From contig MU001509.1 in NCBI GenBank assembly GCA_010093485.1, positions 1,207,267 to 1,271,266 of the forward strand: a DNA stretch of 64,000 bases. Direction: 5' to 3'. A model generated the notes under the pieces. It made no database searches, had not been told where the DNA came from, and was given only the letters and a program-made list of their open reading frames with translations. Within the stretch, counting starts at the first letter, position 1. Every line of letters begins with the position of its first letter. Positions 37,290-46,440 of this stretch are shown here, in pieces. The position numbers and the translations under genes are program-made. Source of the stretch: Karstenula rhodostoma CBS 690.94 (lineage: Eukaryota; Ascomycota; Dothideomycetes; Pleosporales; Didymosphaeriaceae).

Positions 37290-38048
37290 TGCGGCGGGCG
37301 TGCGGGGAGCAGTCGGTTTGTGGTGGCAAAGGAGGGCGAGGGTCAATTGGGCTTGTTGATGGCGGTGGGGTTGCGATTGTTTGGTCTGCGAGGGAGAGCA
37401 TCAAGCTTTCGGGCTTTCGGCTGGCGCACAACCCTACGCCGATCACAGTAGCGGCTGCTGGGTTGAATCGAGACAGGGAAAGGCAATGTGGCAGTCGTTG
37501 CAATGTCCAGCCTGGGCCATGGCATGCAGAGCCATCGTGGCTGGCAGTCGGTAGACTACAGTGACACAACGCCTTGCATACAGGTACAGATCAGTCCACT
37601 CGTCAGCACTCGCTTCTATCCTCATGCCCTTCCGGCCCTCTCGTCGAGATAGGCTCGCGACGCTCTATCGCCGCCGCAAAGTCGGCTCCAGCAGCAAGAG
37701 CACAACAGCAGCAGCATCGTCTGCGAGTCTGTCTTCGGGTCGAGGCCGGGAATAGTGCGAGTGCCCCGCTGCAACCGAGGCCCCGATAGCGCAACAGGAG
37801 ATACCCCGCCAAGTCGTGCAGTGTGTGTGTAAGCCATGTGACGGCGTCCGCCAGCCAGTGTCCTCTTCTACATCCTTTCCCAAAGACGCCGTTGCAGAAT
37901 CGCCTTCTTCATGTTGGCATCCTAGGGCACCTTGCCGAATTGCAGGGATAACAATCAGCACATTCGCCACCCATGCTTGCTTCCTACCGCCCGGACAAAC
38001 CACCGCAGCGCATGGAAACCCCTCCTCGCCCCAATTTTCTCTGCAAGC
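37290..38048. promoter_or_regulatory. Divergent intergenic region
   Basis: This 759-bp spacer lies between the methyltransferase and MFS transporter starts. A short CAG-type run occurs near 37685-37720. No gene is recognised. Confidence 0.5.
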
Positions 38049-39776
38049 ATGCCAGACTCTGAGAAGGACGTGTCCGAGTCGTCGAATGACCAGCGTCGTG
38101 TGGAATCGGTGAATTCTGTTGATCCCAGCATCGCGGCGAAAGAGGCGGATATCACAGACGACCACGACGCCATATCAATAGCGCGCTCCACAACTACCAC
38201 CACCACTTCCGGGCACGATGAAGAGCAGGCGTCAGGAAGGCCAGAACCCCCGGCAGCCTTGACGAGGACCACGTCGGTGACTCCCCAGGCAGTTATTGTC
38301 CATCGGAAAAATCGAAGGGGCTTGTTTGGCACCCTGACCATTATTCCCGAAGTCGAAAACGGCTACCATTACGCGCCGAAGACGAAGTGGTTCATCACGG
38401 CCATCGTGGCTGCCTGCGCCATGGGTGCACCCATGGGGTCTGCCATCGTCATGCCGGCCCTGCAGGATATCGCAGCCGCATTCGGGGCCTCTTCAACCGT
38501 GGCCAACATGAGCGTTGCGGTATACATGCTCAGCATGGCTATATTCCCGCTCTGGTGGTCTTCGTTCTCGGAAACGGCCGGCCGGCGCTCCATTTACATG
38601 ATTTCCTTCACCATGTTCACTGTCTTCGCCATCCTCTCCGCCGTATCTACCGACATGGCCATGCTGATAGTGATGCGGACATTATCAGGTGGCGCCGCCG
38701 CAAGTGTGCAAGCCGTGGGTGCCGGAACTGTTGCAGACATCTGGCTCCCAAAGGAGCGTGGGAAGGCCATGGGAATGTTTTACCTCGGACCTCTATGCGG
38801 GCCGCTATTCGCACCCATAGTAGGCGGAGTCCTCGCGCAAACGCTAGGCTGGCGGAGCACGCAGTGGTTTCTCGCCATCTACGGCGGGCTCACTCTCATC
38901 CTCATCACCTTCGCTATGCCAGAAACCCTGCATCGAACAGAACTACAAGCCCCTACTGGAACTCAGCAGCCTACCTCTGAAAAAACTACAGCTAGACCCG
39001 ACCTCACCCGCGTCTCCACCCGCCAATCCGTTCAGACCACCACCAAAACCACCCTTAAAACCCTCCGCCGCTACTTCCTCGACCCCCTCATTGTCCTTAC
39101 CTGGCTCCGCTACCCAGCCGTTGCCCTTACCGTCTACTACGCTTCCATTACCTTCGGCTCCCTCTACTGCCTCAATATCAGCATCCAAGCCTCCTTCTCC
39201 ACTGCACCCTACAACTTCAAAACTATAATCGTCGGCCTACTCTACATTCCCGGATCGATAGGGTATATTCTCGCAAGCGTCTTCGGCGGGAAGTGGATAG
39301 ACAAGATCATGCACCGCGAAGCACGCAAGGCGGGCCGGTACGACGCGTCTGGGAAGCTGATCCTCCGGCCTGAAGACCGCATGAGAGAGAATGCATGGAT
39401 AGCAGCTGTGCTGTGGCCAGGTGCGCTGCTCTGGTACGGCTGGACGGTACAACACGGCGTCATCTGGATTGTGCCTATGGTCGCGAATTTCTTCTTCGGC
39501 GTGGGTTCCATGCTTATCTTTGCGCTATCCTCAACCATGCTGACCGAGTTCATGCCCAAACGTGCGTCCGCTGGCATAGCCATTAACAACTTTGTAAGAA
39601 ATATATGCAGTTTTACAGGTGCCGTGGTCGCGGAGCCCATCATACATGCGATTGGGAATGGCTGGTTTATGACGATACTCGGGCTGTGGAGCTTAGTGAC
39701 GGGGCTGCTGGTTGTGTGGGCTATGGGCAGGTTTGCAGGGAAGTGGAGGGTGAGAATGGTGGCGGCGCTGGGGTAG
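38049..39776 (+). CDS. MFS drug:H+ antiporter (DHA1 family, Qdr/Aqr/Dtr type)
   Basis: A single-exon gene for a 575-residue plasma-membrane efflux transporter. The start at 38049 gives MPDSEKDVSESSNDQ, a long hydrophilic N-terminus. The first helix lies around FITAIVAACAMGAPMGSAIV. The loop 2-3 motif A is degenerate (SETAGRRSIYMISF). The antiporter motif C in helix 5 reads MGMFYLGPLCGPLFAPIVGG, and WRSTQWFLAIYGG follows. A central cytoplasmic loop (about 300-350) splits the two six-helix halves. The family exports weak acids, azoles, polyamines or dityrosine precursors. The exact substrate is unknown. A second DHA1 gene lies 412 bp downstream in convergent orientation. Confidence 0.92.
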   Translation: MPDSEKDVSESSNDQRRVESVNSVDPSIAAKEADITDDHDAISIARSTTTTTTSGHDEEQASGRPEPPAALTRTTSVTPQAVIVHRKNRRGLFGTLTIIPEVENGYHYAPKTKWFITAIVAACAMGAPMGSAIVMPALQDIAAAFGASSTVANMSVAVYMLSMAIFPLWWSSFSETAGRRSIYMISFTMFTVFAILSAVSTDMAMLIVMRTLSGGAAASVQAVGAGTVADIWLPKERGKAMGMFYLGPLCGPLFAPIVGGVLAQTLGWRSTQWFLAIYGGLTLILITFAMPETLHRTELQAPTGTQQPTSEKTTARPDLTRVSTRQSVQTTTKTTLKTLRRYFLDPLIVLTWLRYPAVALTVYYASITFGSLYCLNISIQASFSTAPYNFKTIIVGLLYIPGSIGYILASVFGGKWIDKIMHREARKAGRYDASGKLILRPEDRMRENAWIAAVLWPGALLWYGWTVQHGVIWIVPMVANFFFGVGSMLIFALSSTMLTEFMPKRASAGIAINNFVRNICSFTGAVVAEPIIHAIGNGWFMTILGLWSLVTGLLVVWAMGRFAGKWRVRMVAALG

Positions 39777-40188
39777 ACGAGCGGTTTTGAGCATTTAGCG
39801 ACGTACGAGCATTGCATGTGCATAAGTCTACTGAACAGATACCTTGCGTCACCACGTCTTAGTTAACATCCAGCATCAAGTAAACTCAAAGCTGCAAAAA
39901 TCGAGCGGTATTTCTGACAACCTACCCTTGTGAGGTGTGCAAAGTCTACACCTTCATCGGTCACACAAATGCTCGGCTATCCAATGGAATTCGACAGAGG
40001 CACACGATGCAAATTTATAGATAGATTCCAAGAAAGTCAGTACATCAACTCGCGGTTTGTCACAGACAACCGCAACCTCAGTGCATTATACAAACGCCCA
40101 CTCTTCACATCAGGATCATCCCAACAGCAGATATCAACTACACTAGTCATCGCATCGTCCCACCGAGGCCCGAGATCAGCAGCGTAGC
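39777..40188. other. Convergent spacer between two MFS genes
   Basis: Short 3' region shared by two convergent transporter genes. No feature is visible. Confidence 0.5.
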
Positions 40189-42301
40189 TCATGACGTAAG
40201 AGGTACAGTGTAAATGGTTATGACTAAACCCCGGAAACCTCGTCCGGACATCCATCTCGAAAGTGATCGTACCCTCCGAGTGCGCCGCGCTCGCAGTCGC
40301 ATCATGGCGGGATAGCGACTACGCTTTCGAATAGCAGGTCGGTATTTAAATAGTACCCAGGGTATAGGCAGCATAAGTATAGACACAAAGCCAAGGAGGC
40401 TCGTCGCCCAGCCAATGCCTATTCTTTCATACACTACAATTGTCAGCTACCATCCGATCAGCGACTCTCGAGCAACATACTTTGTACGGTAAACAGAGGA
40501 AACACTGCACCAAGTGTATACCGGAAGATGCCATTCCCCGCTATCGCTGACGCACCATTCAACGGCCCGTAGCAATCGACCATATACATAGCCGATGAGA
40601 ACTACAATTCAAACCACATGTTAGACTAGCTGTGTATTCTGGAAACGTCAACATCGCACTTACGAACAAACACAAATTGCCCCATGCGAACGGAATCGCG
40701 CCTACGACAGGTATCGCCCAATGCACGCCCGCGTTAGCAGTCCACGCAAACCAGAACAGCCCAACGGGAATGCCGAGACTGCCTATCATGGCCTTGTACA
40801 ACCAGTGTTCTGGCTGAGCATGCATCTGATCGGCGGCTGTTGCCTTGCGGTGCTGAGCTTGGTAGATGTTGGTGTCGATGAGGATTCCGGTTATGCCAGC
40901 TAACAAAACGCCCAGGCCGATAGCTAGAAAGACAAGGCCGGTTTGCGACGTGGTGAAGGAGTAGGGAGAGCGTTCGAAAACATAGGGGATCGCGGCGAAG
41001 AAGAGGAAGAGGATGGCGAAAGTGAAGGCTGTGTAGAGGGAGAGGAAGAAAACCACTGGCTGAGGGGGATCAGCGTACGATATCATCGTCGGGACTCAAG
41101 ACATATGAAACGTACCTCTGTGAGAAACATATGTACTGGTCGAAAGAAATTCTGGATAACGGTCTTCTTGACAGCAGCGCTGCCGAGAGGCCCTGGGGCG
41201 ATGATTCCGCGCTTCTTTGCACGGTGCTTAAGGATTACCTTGTTGTAGGTCTCCTTCATGGGCAGCGCGCCGATGTATACGGTAAGGAAGATGAAAAGAA
41301 TGCACCATTGTGACCACCTCCATCCCTTGTATTGCGTTGCAAAGCCACCAATGACAGGTCTATATGAGTTGGCAGTGACATGTCAACGGGGTCGAAAGCT
41401 ATACCCAAGTGATGGTCCAGCGAACGGTGCCATGAGAAAGAACGTTGTTACTTTGGCCCGTTTCGCGGGTGGGAAGAGATCTGCAGTTGTGCCTGCACCC
41501 GTTGTTGCTGGTCAGCGTGTCCCCTACATCTCGACGTAGAGTATCCATCAACTTCAAAAGGGAATGTAGTCTGATCCTACTCACCAACTGCCAAAGCCGG
41601 GCTTCCTGCCAATCCGGCAAACAGTCTACACACCAGGAAGCTCCCAAAGCTCCGTGAGAAACCTGCGCCCAAAATAAAAAACATAAAAACCGGCGGTGAT
41701 AGTATATACACAAGCTTCCGACCAAACCTCCCCGACAGCGGTGCAGAGATGACGGGACCAAATGCCAGACCAAGCGTGTACTGGGTCAATCCGAGGATAC
41801 CTGCCGTCCATGAAATACCGAAATGCGATGTGATCGAGAGGAGGGCAGGTGTGTAGACAGAGGTACCGAATGTTCTACGCACTTATTATATGGTGGAGTT
41901 TGAACGCCATAGTAACTTACACTACGAAACCGGACAGACCTGGTATGATAACATGGTACATCTTCAATGCAAAAAGCCAATTATGGGGGTTGTTTGGGTC
42001 TTCAAGGCTGTCCCAGTCCACCTCTGAAAGTGCCGTGCTCATAATCTCCTCTTTTGGGGCATTGAACGATGGCACTCGCTCTGAGCGGTGAGACTGCGGT
42101 GGAGGTTGCGCTTCGAGCTCATCTTTTGCGATGTCGCTCATAGCAGAAGATGAATCCTCCGCGTTCGTTTTGTTCTGTATTACCATCGTGAGACTCAGGT
42201 CGAGATCTCAACACACCGATACCGCTAGTCGCTCTTTCGTTTAGGTTAGGAAGACCAGGGTTTACTTGCTTGAGCTCAGAAGCTTCGACTGGGGTCGCCA
42301 T
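40189..42301 (-). CDS. MFS multidrug transporter (DHA1 family)
   Basis: A second plasma-membrane efflux antiporter, 557 residues. Exons are 42301-42266, 42174-41921, 41874-41585, 41492-41405, 41359-41116, 41059-40664, 40601-40481 and 40433-40189. The first exon is 36 nt and gives MATPVEASELKQ, joined to NKTNAEDSS. The family landmark DPNNPHNWLFALKMYHV precedes helix 1; then FGTSVYTPALLSIT, the motif A loop LSGRFGRKLVYIL, FAGLAGSPALAVG, the motif C block FLMAPFAGPSLGPVIGGF and GWRWSQWCILF. The second half contains WHWAIP-like and VVGAIPFAWGN segments, and ends with FRYTLGAVFPLF and WVLFKYRP. The C-terminal tail of about 45 basic residues after KYRPAIRKRS is longer than usual and may reflect a shifted stop. 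It is most like fluconazole- and polyamine-type exporters. Confidence 0.9.
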
Positions 42302-43064
42302 GTACATATATCAATGACACGCAGCCTGACGCCATTCCGCTATAGGTATGCAGGATTTAGCTATTTCCGAGCAATTACTCATCACAAATGCGTGGGCAGC
42401 GTGTGTCCGGGGAAGCCTCGTGCAGTCCTCGGCATAGCATTGGGAATAGTAATCACTAACCGACCCCGCAACTTTTGAAGCCGGGTGTGACAGAATCGAG
42501 GGCGAAACCGACCTTAGCATCACCAAGAACACCTTTGGTTGTTTCTCAGTTGCTAAAAGATATTAATTCTTAGCCCAGTATGCTAGGAGATAATCATACA
42601 GTTATATTTGCAGCTATAGTCCATTTGTCAAACGCTCGCCAATGGTTGGGGGGCTCGTCCAATAACTGTGAATACATATCAACAAACCGAATCGAATGGC
42701 ATGTAGATAGTGTGTCATTGAGCAGCTTGAAAAGACAGATCAACTCGGTCCGTCCTGCGGTTCGCACGGGCACGGTGCACCCAACACTTGAACCGAATAC
42801 AACTCTGGCTCTGCTATAATCACCTATTTTATCCGCTGCCGCATGTGCAGCATGACGGCTAGCTACATACCACTTCCGTTCGGATGAACTCGAAGATAGT
42901 CTTACCGAAGGAGCAGACTCTAAGAGGCAATAACCATGTGAGGAAACCAATGCAATGGACACCCAAACTCCCGGCTTGTCCACATCACATGTTGTCCAAC
43001 ATGCGTGGACTCGTTAAATATCCTAGAATAACGCTAATCATACCTGAATCCAAGCTTTGTTCAT
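42302..43064. other. Intergenic, no gene recognised
   Basis: This contains the 5' region of the MFS gene and the 3' region of the small secreted protein gene, both on the minus strand. Open frames are short with no domain. Confidence 0.5.
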
Positions 43065-43684
43065 CTACGGGAGCTTGACAAATGAGAGCCCAAATACCGC
43101 ATCTTTCAGCGATGTTGTACCACCCACTGTTAGCGTGCCAGTGCTGGGCCCAAGACCTTGGATGGTACAGCCCTCGGGGTCGGACTTCAACAAGAGTTCT
43201 TGAAAATACCCGATGCAGTCGGCCTTCGTCAAGAAGACGCCGGCAGAGTCCTCGGGCTGCTTCACTGGAGTGACGGCGACTTGGATTGTTATCAGTACGC
43301 TGCAGTGTTGCTCTAGAAACGGGTCAACTTACAATTAACCGCCCATTCGCTAAGCTTGTTCTGGTTGTCCTTCTGCTCAACCAGAGCGTTCAGCGTCTTG
43401 TTCTTGGGCCCGTCCAACTTGTAGTTGATTGTCTGGGTGCAGATTGTTCCCTCGGCTAAATTCTCAGGGTATGCGCAGTCCGGCAGGATGCCGGCACAAG
43501 CGTGCTCGAAGATCACATCGCCTTGCTCCGGACCAGTGACCAGCGAGATGTACTTGTCGGCGGTGACATCGCAGGTTGCGAACGTGCCTTCGGCAGGTTG
43601 CCACACTGTGTCATTCTGTCGAGCGACCAGAGGGGTTCCCAACGCCGTGGCCAGGAAGCTGCTAAGCAAGAGTATGGTGTACAT
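43065..43684 (-). CDS. Small secreted cysteine-containing protein (188 aa)
   Basis: No family is recognised. Exons are 43684-43333 and 43279-43065 with a 53-bp intron. A signal peptide MYTILLLSSFLATALG is followed by TPLVARQND, where VAR-QN may be a Kex2-like processing point. The mature protein has six cysteines in the segments TFATCDV, EHACAGIL, PDCAYPE, TICTQT, KADCIGY and PEGCTIQ, an even number fitting three disulfides. It has one clear N-glycosylation site in KNKTLN. There is no membrane anchor. Size, secretion and cysteine content make it an effector or apoplastic-protein candidate, but this is inference. It borders the repeat block at 44.0-44.5 kb. Confidence 0.8.
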
Positions 43685-44045
43685 GTTGCTTCTGCGTCAG
43701 GAGATGAAGTCGATCAGTAACGTGTCTATAGTCATGTTAAAGTGCGGCTTAAGTCATATGTAGCTGAACCTACTTTCAGAGTTGACAAAAAAACGATGTG
43801 TGCTTTGGAGAGTCGTTCAATAACCGGACTTTTATTACTTAGAACTGTTGAAGTGGTCAGAGTTTGGAAAATTCACCGTGGCTAGACTAGTGAGGCAAGG
43901 AGTGACGACAAACGAAGGGTAAGGCTCCGAGGTAACCCAGTTCAAGATATAGCAGTCGTTGCGCAAACAACACAGTTGTCAGAGCGAAGAAGGAAACGTA
44001 CATGCAAAGTCCGTCGTTCACGCTGCCGTCATCAAGTATTACCTC

Positions 44046-44194
44046 TATGGCGGGCCGCCAAGCCTTGCTTACTTACCTAACCTTGTTTATCCACTCACAA
44101 CGCTTCCTTTTGTATCACTTTTGGACGGCAGTCTATGTTTGTCTATCACTTTACGGGACACTACTTTGTAGTTCAAGTCAACAATCAGAAAACC
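44046..44194 (+). repeat. Dispersed repeat, full-length-like copy A
   Basis: About 149 bp, starting TATGGCGGGCCGCC and ending AATCAGAAAACC. It is matched nearly end to end by copy B at 44299-44452, and its 3' part by the inverted copy at 14.48-14.56 kb. It contains the hairpin ACTAC-TTT-GTAGT and the overlapping motif GTTCAAGTC, which fits the RNA polymerase III B-box consensus GWTCRANNC. Confidence 0.85.
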
Positions 44195-44250
44195 ACATGT
44201 CCATATTTGTCTATCACTTTACGGGACACTACTTTGTAGTTCGAGTCCAC
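44195..44250 (+). repeat. Partial copy of the dispersed repeat
   Basis: It repeats the hairpin segment, from about TTGTCTATCACTTTACGGGA through GTTCGAGTCCAC, directly after copy A, so the array is partly tandem. The B-box-like motif here is GTTCGAGTC. Confidence 0.8.
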
Positions 44251-44298
44251 ATATACCTGTCCCAACAAGAAAAAGCGATCGTGTCCTGACTAAGGTTT

Positions 44299-44452
44299 TA
44301 TGGCGAGCCGCCAAGCCTTGCTTGCTTACCTAACATAATTATCCACTCACAATACTTCCTTTTGTATCACTTTTGGACGGCAGTCCACGTCTATATTTAT
44401 CTATCGCTTTACGGGACACTACTTTGTAGTTTGAGTCAACAATCAGAAAACC
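44299..44452 (+). repeat. Dispersed repeat, full-length-like copy B
   Basis: Direct repeat of copy A. The visible differences are largely transitions (CGGGCC to CGAGCC, CAACGCTT to CAATACTT, GTTCAAG to GTTTGAG), as would be produced by repeat-induced point mutation, although counts were not computed. The B-box-like motif is damaged in this copy. Confidence 0.85.
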
Positions 44453-44478
44453 GTAGTTCGAGTCAACAATCAGAAAAC
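44453..44478 (+). repeat. Short 3'-end copy of the dispersed repeat
   Basis: A 26-bp tandem extension of copy B that repeats its last segment, from GTAGTTCGAGTC to AATCAGAAAAC. Confidence 0.75.
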
Positions 44479-44882
44479 GACACGTTGATGCATGTGGACC
44501 CTGCGGCAATGCCACCCGTGGCAGTGTGTCTCAACAGGCTCTGTGAAAGAGACTGTGGCGATCTTGTAGATAATAAGCAACCACAAGTCGCTCAGATAGA
44601 TGAGCGATTTGGCGATGTTACAAGTATGGCGCTGCGGAGAAGAGGTTGCGGAAATTGACAGAAGCGGCCATCTGGCCTTGTGAAACCACCGACAAATGAA
44701 AGCGATGTACCTGCAGCCGTAGCGTCTGGGGTATGTTTCGAAACGAGTGATCTCCGCTAAATGAAGGACAACGCTGGATCCTGCGAAACGGGAGGGTGTG
44801 ACGTTATGCGGGGGATGCGCGCTGCCGCTGTGGAGAAACGCATCCATGAATTGCTGAGCGGGACCGGTGCCTCTCTTTACCT

Positions 44883-45944
44883 TTACCCAGCATTTTCATC
44901 ACGCGCCTCTAACGTCACTGCAAACTCCACATCCTCGTCCAATCCATACAACAATTTCCCATCCCTCACCCAATTGAACAAACATGCTCCACACCCACTC
45001 AACGCCCCAAACGGGTTAGCTTCCACAAGCTGCACACTCCCATCTTCCTGCAGCGCAACATCAAAACTAAACCCATACCTGACCAACAGTCTCCTGATAT
45101 CCTTGCTCATCTCACTGTCCACAAACACCTTGATGCTCTCCAACACTTCGTTCGCACCCGAGCACACCATATCCGCTGTGTGTTTAAGCGAAAAATCGAA
45201 GGGGTGTGAGAAAGGGAAGGGCCATCTATACTGACTGACCGCACTGATCTTCATCTGGCCGACTTCCTCCTTCGCGCCCGTAGCCGTCGGCGGTGGGACG
45301 AAGACGCGAAACTCCCTGCGGGAATCCATGCCCTCATCCCACGGATTGAGTACTAACTCGATCTTCATCTCTCTACCCTCTCGCTCTGCATCCGCCCTTT
45401 CGTTCTGCAGACAATTCCATGAGCGCATACTAGTAGAGATTTTTATCACCACGTCCTCGAAAGTCGTGCTTGGTTCTTTGCCGCCGAAGGGCGAGTCTTT
45501 AGGGGACATCTGGTCGAGGCGAATGAACCACTGCCTCTTTCCATCGAGGATCGGTAGGACTGCCTTCCCTTTCCTAGTATTCTTCCACGTCTGGGCCGTC
45601 TCCTCAATCAAATCCGCCGGGAACCTGCTTGTCGCGATCCACGCAGCATGGCATCGCATTAGGTCTTCGTAGAGGAACCCCGGGATCTGAACCACATGGC
45701 TCTCGCTTATGCCTTGACTCTGTACAATGAGCGGCTGCCAGAGCACATAGCCGTAGGCCGTCCAGGGCGGTTGTTCGTGCGTGAACTTAGTGGATTCTGG
45801 TACGACAGGGAGAATGTCGAGTCGTTCGTGGTGTGCGGTGTTGAAACGCTGGGAGCGAGATGTTGGATTCGATGTGCCTTGCAGGTGCTTGACCATGTCG
45901 TGGTCGTCGGCGACGATGGTGTAGGAGATGGTGCGGATGTGCAT
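44883..45944 (-). CDS. Cell division cycle 123 (D123) family protein
   Basis: A single-exon gene for 353 residues with the D123/Cdc123 ATP-grasp fold. In yeast and animals Cdc123 is a cytosolic chaperone for assembly of initiation factor eIF2. Landmarks are VVIKISTSMRSWNCL, the ATP-grasp strand SRREFRVFVPP, ISAVSQYRWPFPF, FSFDVALQEDGSVQLVEANP and NPFGALSGCGACLF-NWVRDG. The start is the ATG at 45944 (MHIRTISYT); a TTG two codons upstream is in frame. Sequence around the metal-binding Asp/Asn of the family is only partly conserved (VEANPFG in place of IDFNPFG), and the N-terminal part is divergent. It may therefore be a D123-like paralogue rather than the essential Cdc123. Confidence 0.75.
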   Translation of the reverse strand: MHIRTISYTIVADDHDMVKHLQGTSNPTSRSQRFNTAHHERLDILPVVPESTKFTHEQPPWTAYGYVLWQPLIVQSQGISESHVVQIPGFLYEDLMRCHAAWIATSRFPADLIEETAQTWKNTRKGKAVLPILDGKRQWFIRLDQMSPKDSPFGGKEPSTTFEDVVIKISTSMRSWNCLQNERADAEREGREMKIELVLNPWDEGMDSRREFRVFVPPPTATGAKEEVGQMKISAVSQYRWPFPFSHPFDFSLKHTADMVCSGANEVLESIKVFVDSEMSKDIRRLLVRYGFSFDVALQEDGSVQLVEANPFGALSGCGACLFNWVRDGKLLYGLDEDVEFAVTLEARDENAG

Positions 45945-46440
45945 TTTCAAGTGCGGTGTCGCTCTGCGTTCGATCGGTGTGTTTGTGGTAACCTCATAGA
46001 GAGACAGCCGGGATAAATAGAATGGGCGGGAGCGACGTTTTGTTGAGCCGATTACTGTGTTTGGCAGGCAGCGCGACCCTCAACAGAATGCGTGCGCCAC
46101 CCGGCTGAGGAAGGTGGGGACTTTTTAGTAGAGTCAAAGCATCTGGATGTAAGATTATAGCTCTGTTAGGGGTTACGTGAAATATTGCGACGGGGCTGCA
46201 TCGGCAGCGACTCACAAGTGACTGTGAATAGGTCAGGTTAAAAGCAATACCGACAATGGTCTACTGTCCTGGCTTCTACACATATCGTCAACAAGCTTTA
46301 GAATAGAATGCATAAATACTAAGCGGCATAAAACACGACTTGGTATTGATCTCAACTTGTCACTCACCTACACAAGAAACCAGCAGACTTGTACATACAC
46401 GAAGATCCTGGGGTCTGTTTTCTATATCCCAAAGGAAAGC
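45945..46440. other. Intergenic spacer
   Basis: This holds the 5' region of the D123-like gene and the 3' end of the ABC transporter gene, both on the minus strand. No feature is recognised. Confidence 0.5.

Larger units (their letters stand above)
43685..44882. other. Intergenic region carrying the dispersed repeat block
   Basis: This is the upstream region of the small secreted protein gene. It contains the repeat copies listed separately (44046-44478) and no convincing gene. Confidence 0.6.

Noticed and set aside
44160..44190. tRNA gene at the B-box-like motif
   Set aside because: No acceptor stem, A box or anticodon arm could be built; only a T-arm-like fold is present.
44046..44478. 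Whether the repeat block is a CRISPR-like array
   Set aside because: Repeat units are unequal and degenerate, there are no regular spacers, and the genome is eukaryotic.
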